Origin: an uncultured Bacteriovorax sp.
GTDB lineage: Bacteria > Bdellovibrionota > Bacteriovoracia > Bacteriovoracales > Bacteriovoracaceae
Direction: 5' to 3'
Assembly (NCBI GenBank): GCA_946480715.1
Contig: CAMLKK010000047.1
Coordinates: 1 to 17,128 of the forward strand
Length of the DNA stretch: 17,128 bases
Part shown: piece after piece, positions 1 to 7,598 of the stretch
Layout: each line of letters begins with the position of its first letter
Numbering within the stretch: position 1 is the first letter of the stretch
The notes under the pieces: generated by a model
Told to the model about the DNA's origin: nothing
Database searches by the model: none
What the model saw: the letters and a program-made list of their open reading frames with translations, nothing else
Translations under genes and position numbers: made by a program

Positions 1-26
1 CGAAAATAAAATTTGTGAGGAAAACC

Positions 27-395
27 ATGAAAGCGATCATTCTTCTTTTAACTTTATCAGCAACGTCTTCTCTTTTTGCCAAAGATTTTAAAAACTGTGT
101 GATCAAAAATGGACCAAAAGAAATTGAAGCTTTCGACATTTTAAATGTTGATACAAAAGAGCCAGAAGCGGACATCGATGGAAGCCTTGTCGATTATTCT
201 GAGACAACAACTGAAGTGACGATGAATTTTTCAAATCAATGCGACAACAATTATTTCGTTACATTCAAGAAATCTGAGTTGAAAAAAAAGAGCGGCAAAG
301 TTCAAGGTCATGCAGAAATTGAAGTTTATGGTTATTCAGACGACGGAGAACCAACTATTGCAAAAGGCACGCTGACGTGTGAAATCTCCCTTTAA
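27..395 (+). CDS. small exported protein of unknown function
   Basis: The reading frame could open at a GTG at 15, but that GTG lies in the purine-rich ribosome site (gtgagga, 15-21). The ATG at 27 has proper spacing and starts directly with a signal peptide, so I chose it; the product is 122 residues. Residues 1-18 are a Sec signal (MK, then a hydrophobic run, ending SLFA). The mature part is polar and likely beta-rich, with Cys24, a Cys in an NQC motif and Cys118, which suggests a disulfide in the periplasm. I recognise no family. It is the first of several similar short exported proteins in this window. Its promoter lies outside the window. Confidence 0.8.
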   Translation: MKAIILLLTLSATSSLFAKDFKNCVIKNGPKEIEAFDILNVDTKEPEADIDGSLVDYSETTTEVTMNFSNQCDNNYFVTFKKSELKKKSGKVQGHAEIEVYGYSDDGEPTIAKGTLTCEISL

Positions 396-546
396 AAAGT
401 GCAAAAAACTAAAATATTTGCTTTAGAATTGTCCTAAAAACCACATTTCAGCCACTTTTTGTGAAGTTTTCGCTCGAGAAACCATTATTTCTTCGCTACA
501 CTTTTTATCATCACACACTAAACAAACAAAAACTAAGGAGACACGT

Positions 547-876
547 ATGTCAGAAGTCGGATTAAACAAGCCAGTAAAACTTAATAAAGAACTAGCAACT
601 TTCTGTGGAGCAACTGAGCTTCCAAGAACTGCTATTACTCAAAAATTTTGGGACTACATCAAAGCTAATAACCTTCAAGCAAAAACAGAAAACGGAAAAG
701 CAGAAGGCGCTGGAAAATTCATCGTTGCAGACGCTACTCTTCTTCCACTTTTCAAAGCAACTAAAGTAACTAGCAAATCAACTGGTAAAGTGACTGACTT
801 TACTGGTCTTAAAATGGGCGAAACAATCAGCATGCTTCAATTAGCATCTGTTGTTGGCGCAAACATCGAAGGCTAA
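547..876 (+). CDS. stand-alone SWIB/MDM2-domain protein
   Basis: This 109-residue protein is almost entirely a SWIB/MDM2 domain (residues about 10-107). Visible landmarks are a first helix around LPRTAITQKFWDYIK (25-39), the central basic and glycine-rich part, ADATLLPLF (61-69), and the closing helix ISMLQLASVVGANI (94-107). The domain is best known from eukaryotic chromatin remodelling subunits. In bacteria it occurs alone or fused to topoisomerase I, and its role there is unclear; nucleoid or nucleic-acid-associated work is an inference. No signal peptide is present, so it acts in the cytoplasm. The start is set by a strong ribosome site (aaggag, 535-540). It has its own terminator and stands alone, which fits a well expressed single-gene unit. 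Confidence 0.92.
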   Translation: MSEVGLNKPVKLNKELATFCGATELPRTAITQKFWDYIKANNLQAKTENGKAEGAGKFIVADATLLPLFKATKVTSKSTGKVTDFTGLKMGETISMLQLASVVGANIEG

Positions 877-891
877 TTTTAAATTTCACTT

Positions 892-923
892 AAGGGTCTG
901 GTTAGCCAGGCCCTTTTTTTTTT
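892..923 (+). terminator. rho-independent terminator of the SWIB gene
   Basis: A 10-bp stem (arms 892-901 and 906-915, one G-T pair, loop TTAG) runs into a stretch of ten T (914-923). It sits 16 bases after the SWIB stop codon. Confidence 0.9.
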
Positions 924-1002
924 GCCTATAAAATCTATCGACTCCCTTGTTCCCCGTCTCCTTTCTGGTATGTTCCTTTCACAAATTCAGTTTGGAGTAT
1001 AT

Positions 1003-1410
1003 ATGAAACGATTAATCGTGCTCATCAGCTTCCTCGCACCTTTTATGACCATGGCCAATGAAGCCTGTGTTTCGAAGATTGCTCCATCGTTATCTGCCTC
1101 AATTCAAAAACCAAAAACAAAAGCGACTGTGCTTGCCCTTGAATACATCACAAACCGGCAAGCGCTTAATTTCCTGAAGTCGGGAAATGCCGGAAACTCT
1201 CACTACATCATTCAGGGGGAAGATTTCACGGCCCGCAATCAGGCCATTGCTCAAACGAGTAATCCCTACATTGCTTTCTACTACTTTGAATATGATCTAA
1301 AAGAAGGCGGATTTTTTGGAGTGGAAATCAACTACGCCCGTATCGTTTTGGCTGATAACAAAACGTGTGCGATTAAATCTGAAGTTCAATACATCAACGA
1401 TTTTGAATAA
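1003..1410 (+). CDS. small exported protein of unknown function
   Basis: The frame extends upstream to a TTG near 922, which falls inside the previous terminator. The ATG at 1003 has a ggag ribosome site at 994-997 and begins a signal peptide, so it is the start; the product is 135 residues. The signal covers residues 1-18 (MKRLIVLISFLAPFMTMA), with cleavage before NEAC. Two cysteines are visible, near the mature N-terminus and in KTCAIK near the C-terminus, and may form a disulfide. The C-terminal half has alternating aromatic and beta-like stretches. I recognise no family. Confidence 0.75.
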   Translation: MKRLIVLISFLAPFMTMANEACVSKIAPSLSASIQKPKTKATVLALEYITNRQALNFLKSGNAGNSHYIIQGEDFTARNQAIAQTSNPYIAFYYFEYDLKEGGFFGVEINYARIVLADNKTCAIKSEVQYINDFE

Positions 1411-1489
1411 GAAAATTTTTCAAAAGCCTCGTGCCAACCCATAAGTCTTTTGGTATTTAACCGCCAATTCATTTTTTATAGGGGAAAAC

Positions 1490-1915
1490 ATGAGACTACT
1501 CATCACTGCTGCTCTTGCTGCGATTCTAATGACTATTTCTGCTAAAACTCAAGCATCATCTGTTGATCCAAAAAGCTTTACTGGAAAATTCACGGTTGGT
1601 GATTGTTCGCTTTCAATTGAAGAACAAGCAGGAATCATTCTTGAAGATGGATTGTTAAAACTTTTCTTTGAAGGATCGAGAAGCTCATCAGTAGAGATCG
1701 TGACTGAATATACAGAAGAAGATTATGCAGTGATCATGGTTAAATCTGAGCCGCATACATTGATCAACGAATATTTTGTTAAAGTGAACGATGGAATGCT
1801 TCTTCCAGTTCAACAAATCAAGATCGCTCGCTCAGCAACTGGTAACCGTGTTCGTATCACTTCTTTGACTTACGAAACGAATATGAAAAATGAGTGTGTT
1901 CTTTACAGAAACTAA
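1490..1915 (+). CDS. small exported protein of unknown function
   Basis: The product is 141 residues with a Sec signal in the first 22 (MRLLITAALAAILMTISAKTQA). The mature part starts with SSVDPKSFTGKFTVGDCSL, a short strand-rich beginning like that of lipocalin-like or other small beta proteins. It has one Cys near the mature N-terminus and one near the C-terminus (NECVLYRN). The ribosome site gggga is at 1481-1485. The gene ends against a strong terminator shared with a convergent lipoprotein gene. The family is unknown to me. Confidence 0.8.
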   Translation: MRLLITAALAAILMTISAKTQASSVDPKSFTGKFTVGDCSLSIEEQAGIILEDGLLKLFFEGSRSSSVEIVTEYTEEDYAVIMVKSEPHTLINEYFVKVNDGMLLPVQQIKIARSATGNRVRITSLTYETNMKNECVLYRN

Positions 1916-1922
1916 AAATGAT

Positions 1923-1949
1923 AAGGGCCTCAATTGAGGCCCTTTTTTT
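1923..1949. terminator. terminator between convergent genes
   Basis: A perfect 22-base palindrome at 1923-1944 (arms AAGGGCCTC and GAGGCCCTT) is followed on the + strand by seven T (1943-1949). On the minus strand the hairpin has a weaker T tract (atcattttt). It terminates the gene ending at 1915 and may also serve the convergent lipoprotein gene, whose stop codon overlaps the T run. Confidence 0.9.
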
Positions 1950-2376
1950 ATTCTGCTTTTTCAGCTAACGATTTCTTCCATTCTTTTAAGAGCGCAATCA
2001 GCTCCGGCTTCACCGGGTCCCCTTTCGGTGGCATGTAATCAAACCCCATATCAAACGCATCTGTCATACGATATACGATATCATCAGTATTCTTGATTAT
2101 GTTTTCTTTGCTTGTGAGATCCATGCGCTTTGGGCGTTTAGGATTGTGGCATCCCGTACAGCTCTTATCGAAAAGATCCGTCTTCAGTTTAGTATAGGTT
2201 TTATCTTCCACTATAACCGGTGTATCCGGCTTTTCTGGAGGTGGAGTTGTATCTGGTTTTTTCACCGGATCGATTTTCGCAATTTCGTTTGTCGAAAATT
2301 TCAACGGACCTTTATCAGAGCTATCGCCGCAGCCGCTAATGAGAATAAGACTTGAAAGTAAAAGTGCTGTTTTCAT
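1948..2376 (-). CDS. cytochrome c-like lipoprotein (single CxxCH)
   Basis: This 142-residue protein has a lipoprotein signal with lipobox ISGC and lipidated Cys16. A proline-rich tether follows (about 35-55, with TPPPEKP). The small C-terminal domain has one haem c motif, CTGCH (73-77), and a YMPPKGD motif whose Met115 is a good sixth ligand. The order CxxCH then MPP about 40 residues later is that of small mono-haem c-type domains, as in the Planctomycete-type cytochrome family. It is probably a membrane-anchored periplasmic electron carrier. No oxidase, dehydrogenase or haem-lyase gene is nearby, so the partner is unknown. No clear ribosome site precedes the ATG. Confidence 0.88.
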   Translation of the reverse strand: MKTALLLSSLILISGCGDSSDKGPLKFSTNEIAKIDPVKKPDTTPPPEKPDTPVIVEDKTYTKLKTDLFDKSCTGCHNPKRPKRMDLTSKENIIKNTDDIVYRMTDAFDMGFDYMPPKGDPVKPELIALLKEWKKSLAEKAE

Positions 2377-2443
2377 AGGCGCAGACAGTATCTGAATTAA
2401 GTGCCCTGCTCAAGCGAGATCTATAGAAAATTCATACTTTCAC

Positions 2444-2866
2444 TTAATATATCAGATCAATCGAAACTAACTTCCCGCGAAGGTTATAACGAGTTTCAAG
2501 TTTAATCACCGATTCCATTTCTGTGTTGTGATAAGCGTGAAAGACTCTGTAGCCCACTTGTCTGCCTTCATCATTAAAAAGAATTGATGAATACATATAC
2601 ATCATGCTTGTAGAATCATCCGGCCAGATTCCGAGTTCAATAACATTATAGAATTCAACGATTTCAGGGAGTGCATCGACATCGACTTTATTTTTGAGGG
2701 AAGTATTATAAACTTCACGGGCACCGCCAACTTTCGTACAAAGGGCCACTAGGTGAGAAATTTCTTTAAGACCTGGGCACATGCTCTCTTCAACATCACG
2801 AAATTCAGTTGATGCGAAAGCTGAAGATGTCAGTGTAAAGATGATAGCTGCGATTAAAGATTTCAT
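2444..2866 (-). CDS. small exported protein of unknown function
   Basis: The product is 140 residues with a signal peptide at 1-18 (ending SSAFA, before STEF). The ATG has a strong ribosome site (aggggga on the minus strand, about 2870-2876). The mature part has a Cys-containing helical start (ESMCPGL, LVALC) and a C-terminal strand-rich half with repeated Tyr. I recognise no family. It lies 67 bases upstream of the lipoprotein gene on the same strand, with its own ribosome site, so it may or may not be co-transcribed with it. Confidence 0.75.
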   Translation of the reverse strand: MKSLIAAIIFTLTSSAFASTEFRDVEESMCPGLKEISHLVALCTKVGGAREVYNTSLKNKVDVDALPEIVEFYNVIELGIWPDDSTSMMYMYSSILFNDEGRQVGYRVFHAYHNTEMESVIKLETRYNLRGKLVSIDLIY

Positions 2867-2941
2867 GAGTCCCCCTAAATTTGAATTGGGGACTTCTATC
2901 CAAAAATTCTCTTAAGGGAAATTTCAAAAATTCGATGCTTC

Positions 2942-3490
2942 CTATCTCTTGTACGATTCCGAGGACTGCGATGATTCCGCTTGTAACCGTTCAACCGCAC
3001 CCAAGACTAACGATCCTAAAATCGCCTGTTCGGCCGTGCATTCTTTATTAAAACGAATAGCGACTTCATTGCTCATCCCGAAAGCGTGAACGTTGTATTT
3101 CACCGCTAAGTCCTGCATGTCCGCTCGCATCGCCGAATAGCTGATGAACTTCGCGAGTGGGTTTTCACCATTGTAGGTGAATTCGCCGTTTAAGAGTTTA
3201 CCGATGATGATATCGGGTTTATCCCAATTGAGTTTGTAGTCCTCGTGATTAGAAATTGAGATATCGCCATTGTCTTCCAAACGTCCTGTGACGTTTTTAC
3301 AATCCCACCACAATGATCGGCAGTGGCCGCTCCAGCTTGCCGAGCGATTCCAGGCCTGAACCGCCGTAGGTGGAAAGAAAAAGGGGCTCTCCTTCCAGAC
3401 TCTGCATGATTCAGCATTTTCCAGTTGTTTGACAGAGGCACAACCTGACAATAACGCTGAGGTGATGAACATTAAAAGAAGAATTTTCAT
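2942..3490 (-). CDS. lipoprotein of unknown function
   Basis: The product is 182 residues. Residues 1-17 are a lipoprotein signal with lipobox LLSGC and Cys17. The mature part is rich in Trp and Cys (WNRSASWSGHCRSLWWDC at about 47-64), followed by a strand-rich middle (TGRLEDNGDISIS) and a helical C-terminus ending in a Ser-rich tail. It is probably outer-membrane anchored. The ribosome site is poor. It is divergent from the gene at 3575, with 84 bases between them that must hold both promoters. I recognise no family. Confidence 0.75.
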   Translation of the reverse strand: MKILLLMFITSALLSGCASVKQLENAESCRVWKESPFFFPPTAVQAWNRSASWSGHCRSLWWDCKNVTGRLEDNGDISISNHEDYKLNWDKPDIIIGKLLNGEFTYNGENPLAKFISYSAMRADMQDLAVKYNVHAFGMSNEVAIRFNKECTAEQAILGSLVLGAVERLQAESSQSSESYKR

Positions 3491-3574
3491 GGATTCATTA
3501 TTTCACTGAAATGATCCTTTTCAAAGACTCCTTAGCGTTCTAGATTCCGTCGGAACTTAAATTGAGGAGATATT

Positions 3575-4021
3575 ATGAAAATCGCAATCGCATTACTCAT
3601 GACCATGATCTTTTCTGCACAGGCCTTAGCATACGACGAAGGTGAAAAAACTCAGCTCCTCTATTGCTCAGAAAAATTTTCTACTTTCGAAGTTTATCAG
3701 GAAAATGGCGTGACTTATGTGAGCCGCATGCTTGTTCTTGATCGTGTAAGAGGAAACCCTTACGTTTATGGAAGCATCTCTCAAAATTCTACAGCGGTGA
3801 TCGACACTCTTCTTGTTAAAAAAACAGAAGACTCTCTTATCTTCAGTTTAGAAGACGGTCTAAAAATTACTTTGAAAATCACAAAAGATGTTTCGGAAGA
3901 TACAACGAGATTACAATTCATCTCCGATGCTGAAAATGTTGAAATCCAGATGGGTGCTATTCTCGGAACTGAGGAAACTCCTCTTGAATTTTATTCATTA
4001 GACGCTTGTTCTATTAAATAA
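3575..4021 (+). CDS. small exported protein of unknown function
   Basis: The product is 148 residues. The signal peptide spans 1-19 (MKIAIALLMTMIFSAQALA), and the ribosome site gaggaga is at 3564-3570. The mature part looks like a small beta-barrel or sandwich: alternating hydrophobic strands, one Cys near the start (LLYCSEKF) and one at the C-terminus (LDACSIK), a likely disulfide. This layout matches the exported proteins at 1490 and 27, though I see no clear sequence similarity. The family is unknown to me. Confidence 0.75.
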   Translation: MKIAIALLMTMIFSAQALAYDEGEKTQLLYCSEKFSTFEVYQENGVTYVSRMLVLDRVRGNPYVYGSISQNSTAVIDTLLVKKTEDSLIFSLEDGLKITLKITKDVSEDTTRLQFISDAENVEIQMGAILGTEETPLEFYSLDACSIK

Positions 4022-4040
4022 TTACAAAAACTATCATCTC

Positions 4041-4070
4041 GAGACACGTCCTTAAAAAACTTCATATGAT
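4041..4070 (+). promoter_or_regulatory. possible sigma70-type promoter for the gene at 4111
   Basis: GAGACA (4041-4046) and TATGAT (4065-4070) are separated by 18 bases and lie 40 bases before the ATG. The -10 matches 5 of 6 consensus bases, the -35 only 4 of 6. This is suggestive only. Confidence 0.3.
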
Positions 4071-4110
4071 TTCTCCATAAATTTACACAAACCTGTTTAT
4101 GGAGAAACAC

Positions 4111-4563
4111 ATGAAAGCAATTCTACTTGCCGCTTTATCTCTCGTATCTGTATCAGCATTCGCAATGCCAAAAGTTGGTGACTCTGTTACTTACAAAATC
4201 ATCACAAACGGAATGACTCTTTCTCAAAAAATCGAACTGACTGCATACGATGCTGCAAGCGATTCATTCACTCAAACTGAAACGACAACATACCAAGGTC
4301 AATCTCAGAAAGAAGTGAACACAGTTGCTGCTGATGAAATGATCAACGATCAAACAGCTGAGATGATGCTTACTTACTGTGAATCACAAATGGGTGGAAA
4401 ACTTCAAACGATTACAGTTGGTGCTGGGACATTCAAAGCATGTTCTATTTACGATGATGCTTCTCAAGGCCAGGTGTGGATGGGAAAAGTTCCATTTGGA
4501 ATGATCAAGTTTCAAGGTTCACAAGCTTCTGCTGAACTTATGAGCTTCACGAACGGAAAATAA
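4111..4563 (+). CDS. exported beta-rich protein of unknown function
   Basis: An in-frame ATG at 4099 overlaps the ribosome site (ggagaa, 4101-4106). The ATG at 4111 has the right spacing and opens a signal peptide, so the product is 150 residues. The signal is 1-18 (ending SVSAFA, before MPKVGDSV). The mature part starts with VGDSVTYKI and continues as Thr-rich strands, with two Cys (LTYCES, FKACSIYD). It ends with the pattern VWMGKVPFGMIKFQG, which recalls exported DUF3108-like or LolA-like beta proteins. That comparison is from memory of the motif style and needs a profile search. It is a single-gene unit. Confidence 0.75.
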   Translation: MKAILLAALSLVSVSAFAMPKVGDSVTYKIITNGMTLSQKIELTAYDAASDSFTQTETTTYQGQSQKEVNTVAADEMINDQTAEMMLTYCESQMGGKLQTITVGAGTFKACSIYDDASQGQVWMGKVPFGMIKFQGSQASAELMSFTNGK

Positions 4564-4579
4564 TTTTTCATTGAAAATT

Positions 4580-4612
4580 GGCCCTGGGAAACTGGGGCTT
4601 AATAATTTTTGA
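4580..4612 (+). terminator. weak terminator between convergent genes
   Basis: A short GC-rich hairpin (4581-4586 with 4593-4598, four GC pairs plus two G-T pairs, loop GGAAAC) is followed by TTAATAATTTTT. It lies between the stop at 4563 and the convergent stop at 4599. The stem is short, so the call is tentative. Confidence 0.4.
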
Positions 4613-5450
4613 TCGGCTTTGCTCTCAACATTTCTCTATTAGCGCCTCTCGAATTCAACTCTGTCACCTTCGAATCAAACGGCTTAGACTCTCCTCTCCA
4701 CGAATCAAAAACATAAAGCTTTCCATCTGGTGCCGTTAACTGCGTGTACGCATGCGCGACTTGATCACCTTTATCTTTCTTCGAAGTCTCATCATAAAAA
4801 TCTAACGTGTATCCTTTGAAACGAAGATACATCGACTCTGGTGTTGAAGAATCAAGGAATCGATAAGTTTGTTCCACGCAGACGAGATAATCAGATTTTT
4901 TTGAAACATCGAGATTGGTATTTTCTTTCAATACCCCAAAAGCAATTGATGGAAGATTATTCGTCACGTATGCGCGAAGTCCTCCACGCCCTGGAGCTCG
5001 TTCTCCGTTTACAATGAGACGGTTCATATAGATTGTAAGCAAGTCATTGTGTAATTGTTCAGGTGAAGAATCTTTCTCCAGACTTGAAATCCGCGCGTGA
5101 ATAGCGAGAAGTTTTTTGGCTTCATCATCTAAATGCGGCAGACATCCTTGCGGTGTTTTGATTGGAGATAAAATCGCATCGCAATCCAGACGCTTTTTAA
5201 TTTTACTTTGCAAACCTGGATCGAGTTTGATGTCACGACAAAGATGCGCGTCTGTTAATTTCTTAACCGCTACTCGCGTGACTTCTTGATTGCACAGCTC
5301 GCCCGATATTTTCATTGAACTGCTGATAAACTGATCGAGCTTTGATTCATCTGGGAGTGCGTATTCGCGGCAACGAATTTGTCCGGATTTTTCAATCGCG
5401 TAGGTGTTGAGACTCAATAGCAATAGGCCTGCGGCCATGAGGAACTTCAT
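4599..5450 (-). CDS. exported protein with a possible Cys-His-Asp catalytic triad
   Basis: The product is 283 residues with a signal peptide at 1-18 (ending LNTYA). The ribosome site gtggag precedes the ATG. The first half is helical with several Cys (27, 53, 71, 90, 103). The C-terminal part has CVEQTYRFLDS (Cys191), QVAHAYTQLTAPDG (His233) and KLYVFDSW (Asp249). A Cys at a helix start, then a His on a strand, then an Asp on the next strand, with this spacing, is the order of papain-fold enzymes such as transglutaminase-like and NlpC-like proteins. The assignment is inference from residue order; the family is not recognised. It would act in the periplasm or outside the cell. It stands alone, convergent with the gene at 4111. 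Confidence 0.75.
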   Translation of the reverse strand: MKFLMAAGLLLLSLNTYAIEKSGQIRCREYALPDESKLDQFISSSMKISGELCNQEVTRVAVKKLTDAHLCRDIKLDPGLQSKIKKRLDCDAILSPIKTPQGCLPHLDDEAKKLLAIHARISSLEKDSSPEQLHNDLLTIYMNRLIVNGERAPGRGGLRAYVTNNLPSIAFGVLKENTNLDVSKKSDYLVCVEQTYRFLDSSTPESMYLRFKGYTLDFYDETSKKDKGDQVAHAYTQLTAPDGKLYVFDSWRGESKPFDSKVTELNSRGANREMLRAKPIKNY

Positions 5451-5657
5451 ACTCCACTATTATAAGGGCCTTAAGCCTTTCAAACAAATGAACGATTCTG
5501 CCTGCTGGGAATTCGAGGGGTTAGAGGCTTGAAATAGTGGAAGTAGCGACTGTAAATGCTGTCAAATTGTTATGTCGAACAAGGATTCGGAGTAACTGTC
5601 GAAGGACAATCGGAAGACGTCGATCGATGCTTATAGAATTAATGGAATTCAAAAATC

Positions 5658-6467
5658 TTATTTTTTTTCAGCTCGCGGAAACTCTTTCTTAATTCTCAAT
5701 CCGAAATTGAGTCCCCACTCTGAAAAGCCTTTATGATATTCATCCATAACTTCTTTAATGATTTTTTTAAGATTGTTGTCTGTATGATATTTTGAAAAGT
5801 AATCTTTCAGCTCATTTGTGGGAACGTCTCTATAGGTAAAGAGCGAGCTTAGAAGAATCTGTTGTTGAAGAACTGGAGTCATTTGTTGTTTTAGTTGTTC
5901 AAGCACACTCTCTGGAACATTCTCTCCAAAGGCCATGCCCATTCCAACCACTGTATCGGCGACGATTTGAACGGTAACCTCAACGGCCTTGCTGTCATTC
6001 ATGAAGTTAAATATAAGGCCAAGTCTTTCTTTCTCTGGAGGATTCTTTTCGAGGTTTTTTACATAATCAATCATTGCAGATTGAGCAGCTGCTGAAGTCC
6101 CTTCCTCCTCAAGACGAGCAAACTTTTTTACAGAGTCTTGTTCGTAAAATGAATGCAATTCATTGATCTCTTTTGCTGACCAATTTTTTAATCGATTTTT
6201 AATTCTGGATAAAATTTCTTGAGGCTTGAACTCTTCCATCGCGATCGTAGAAAGTTTTTCGATTTGCTCTGGCGATAACTTTTTATTTCTCGCAACTCCC
6301 TCTTTCACTTGCGCTGACATTGTCTCTTTTAACTGCATCGTTTGTTTATCAATTCCTGATCGATCCAAGATAGCGTCGATTTTCTTTTCAAGTTGGAGAG
6401 CATCGTCGGCCAAAACAATTTGAAAATTAAGAAGCAGAGAAAAGAGAACAATCGTTTTTCTAAGCAT
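5658..6467 (-). CDS. DUF2059-like exported protein
   Basis: The frame opens further upstream (to 6506), but the ATG at 6467 has a ggagg ribosome site and starts the signal peptide (1-20, ending QIVLA), giving 269 residues. The mature protein is almost all helical. Around residues 80-125 it has the pattern NWSAKEINELHSFYEQDSVK, typical of DUF2059 proteins (a helix, then ELxxFYxS, then K/R-rich). Those are secreted or periplasmic proteins of unclear function, often about 150-250 residues. It is the last gene before the repeat-rich array and runs in the same direction as it. The 190 bases upstream of its own gene (5451-5657) show nothing I recognise. Confidence 0.78.
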   Translation of the reverse strand: MLRKTIVLFSLLLNFQIVLADDALQLEKKIDAILDRSGIDKQTMQLKETMSAQVKEGVARNKKLSPEQIEKLSTIAMEEFKPQEILSRIKNRLKNWSAKEINELHSFYEQDSVKKFARLEEEGTSAAAQSAMIDYVKNLEKNPPEKERLGLIFNFMNDSKAVEVTVQIVADTVVGMGMAFGENVPESVLEQLKQQMTPVLQQQILLSSLFTYRDVPTNELKDYFSKYHTDNNLKKIIKEVMDEYHKGFSEWGLNFGLRIKKEFPRAEKK

Positions 6468-6579
6468 GAAGCCTCCGTGTAAGGCAAACGTATGCCTTAC
6501 ATTCAAATGAGAACGTTAAATTTTAAAAATTCAGTTTTATGATTTGATTATGAAGCAATCAATTTTATTTGCAATGAAA

Positions 6580-6622
6580 AAATATTACTAATCGAATAGT
6601 TCGTCCCGAGAAGTTCTAGCAA
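6580..6622. repeat. palindromic repeat copy R0 (decayed)
   Basis: The right half keeps TCGTCCCGAGAAGT (6600-6613), matching GCGTCCCGAAAAGTG of the good copies. The left half is mostly lost. It would mark the far end of the array. Alone it would not be convincing. Confidence 0.4.
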
Positions 6623-6685
6623 GCTTGAGTCGGCTGCAATTATCATAAAAGGTGTATTTGAACTGAGGATGAGTATGTATTTAAA

Positions 6686-6901
6686 TTATTTTTTATTAAA
6701 CCAACCAAGCGCCCAGCATCCCCAAAGGCCATAAAAAAAACCAAAAACGCAAAAAACAATAAATCCATAATATTTCAATGGTGAAAGAGGTTGTTTGCTA
6801 TTGTCAGCATTTAAAAATAAATACAGTACAATTGGCGCTAAGATCACACTGAAAGGTGAAACTAACTTCATCAGCGTTTTTACATTTTCATTTGCATCCA
6901 T
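6686..6901 (-). CDS. small membrane protein, paralogue of the next gene upstream
   Basis: The product is 71 residues with two membrane segments (about 15-31 and 44-66) and a short polar loop between them. The ribosome site ggga lies 5 bases before the ATG. It resembles the first 70 residues of the protein at 6952-7290. Shared features are the start with EN, KLxSP before the first helix, and an ending with G, WG, and then LGWF. It is probably a small inner-membrane protein. In this setting it may be an orphan immunity protein, which is inference. It is the last gene of the array; repeat R1 lies 33 bases upstream. Confidence 0.6.
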   Translation of the reverse strand: MDANENVKTLMKLVSPFSVILAPIVLYLFLNADNSKQPLSPLKYYGFIVFCVFGFFYGLWGCWALGWFNKK

Positions 6902-6933
6902 TTATTCCCGCTATGTTCTTTCTAAGCAAGGTT

Positions 6934-6980
6934 TAAGCACTCTTATACGGATTATGAGCGTACCGAAAATTTATTGGAAC
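6934..6980. repeat. palindromic repeat copy R1 (decayed)
   Basis: It keeps ATGAGCG (6954-6960), ACCGAAAA and TTGGAACT (6974-6981) in register with copies R4 and R6. The arms have lost pairing (GCACTCTT against ATTTATT). Its left side overlaps the 3' end of the gene at 6952-7290. Confidence 0.65.
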
Positions 6981-7290
6981 TTCTATGTATTCTTTGATTA
7001 ATCATCAAATTCTTTTCCCTTATTTGATAAGAAATAAAACTGAATATAAAAATTAGAGCTAAGATCGTTAATGTGCTTTTTGTACTTTTAAACCACCCCA
7101 AATATTTTTTTGTACCCCAAACGCCGCAACCAAAGCTTATTGGCATCAAAACTCCCATTGCAAAGTATGCTGGAAGATTACTAATTTTAAATTCTTCAAT
7201 GAACATTGCAGAAAACAACACTGGTGAAAGAAACAGCAATACAGGGGAACCTAATTTAACAAATAATGCGAAATTCTCATCATTGCTCAT
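6952..7290 (-). CDS. membrane protein whose C-terminus is read from repeat R1
   Basis: The frame is open to 7365, but the ATG at 7290 (MSNDEN) has an aaaagg ribosome site and aligns with the start of the paralogue at 6686-6901; the product is 112 residues. There are three membrane segments: about 12-30, 38-57 and 71-87. The last ten or so residues (SSNKFSVRS) are translated from repeat R1, which also supplies the TAA stop. So the original C-terminus may have been replaced when the repeat was joined. Function is unknown; an immunity-type role is inferred from the neighbourhood only. Confidence 0.6.
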   Translation of the reverse strand: MSNDENFALFVKLGSPVLLFLSPVLFSAMFIEEFKISNLPAYFAMGVLMPISFGCGVWGTKKYLGWFKSTKSTLTILALIFIFSFISYQIREKNLMINQRIHRSSNKFSVRS

Positions 7291-7327
7291 TTGAAACCTT
7301 TTAATTTTAAAACGAAGAAAAAACTTT

Positions 7328-7372
7328 CTACACACTTGTGAGACTACGAGAGACAAAGCACTCATTGTTAAA
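7328..7372. repeat. palindromic repeat copy R2 (decayed)
   Basis: The left arm ACACACTTGTG (7330-7340) is intact and is followed by ACTACGAG in register with ACTATGAG of R4. The right half has decayed (GCACTCATTGTTAA in place of AAGTGTGTTGGAAC). It starts 12 bases after the stop of the gene ending at 7385 (in transcription order). Confidence 0.6.
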
Positions 7373-7384
7373 TATAATCCAAAT

Positions 7385-7573
7385 TTATTTCAACTGATCG
7401 TCATTCTCTCTAGGATAAACGTAATCGTAACGTGTATCAATTCCGTCTTGATTCAAAAATTTATTATCATTTTTGTTAAAAGTTATTTTGAAAAAGATCA
7501 TCGAGAGTAATGAGAACATAATTATCCAGCCACTAATCGTTATTTTTTTCATCAGGTGCTTAATTCTCTTCAT
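7385..7573 (-). CDS. small single-pass membrane protein
   Basis: The longest frame starts at 7606 inside repeat R3 and is probably an artefact. The ATG at 7573 (MKRIKH) gives 62 residues; a second ATG 7 codons later is also possible. There is a basic N-terminus, one membrane segment (about 13-31) and a charged C-terminal tail with DTRYDYVYPREND. It fills the whole R3-R2 block by itself. Small basic-start, single-pass proteins are common among immunity proteins, but no family is recognised. Confidence 0.5.
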   Translation of the reverse strand: MKRIKHLMKKITISGWIIMFSLLSMIFFKITFNKNDNKFLNQDGIDTRYDYVYPRENDDQLK

Positions 7574-7598
7574 ACTTTCAATTTTTAAACTTTGACTC

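Noticed and set aside
922..1002. TTG-started N-terminal extension of the gene at 1003
   Set aside because: It begins within the T run of the SWIB terminator and would bury the signal peptide.
3500..3512. 13-base palindrome ATTTCACTGAAAT between divergent genes
   Set aside because: It could be an operator, but it is short and AT-rich, and it lies within 10-20 bases of one start codon with no second copy.
6226..6423. Plus-strand frames inside the DUF2059-like gene (also 5895-6095)
   Set aside because: They are antisense shadows of a well-supported exported protein and have no ribosome site.
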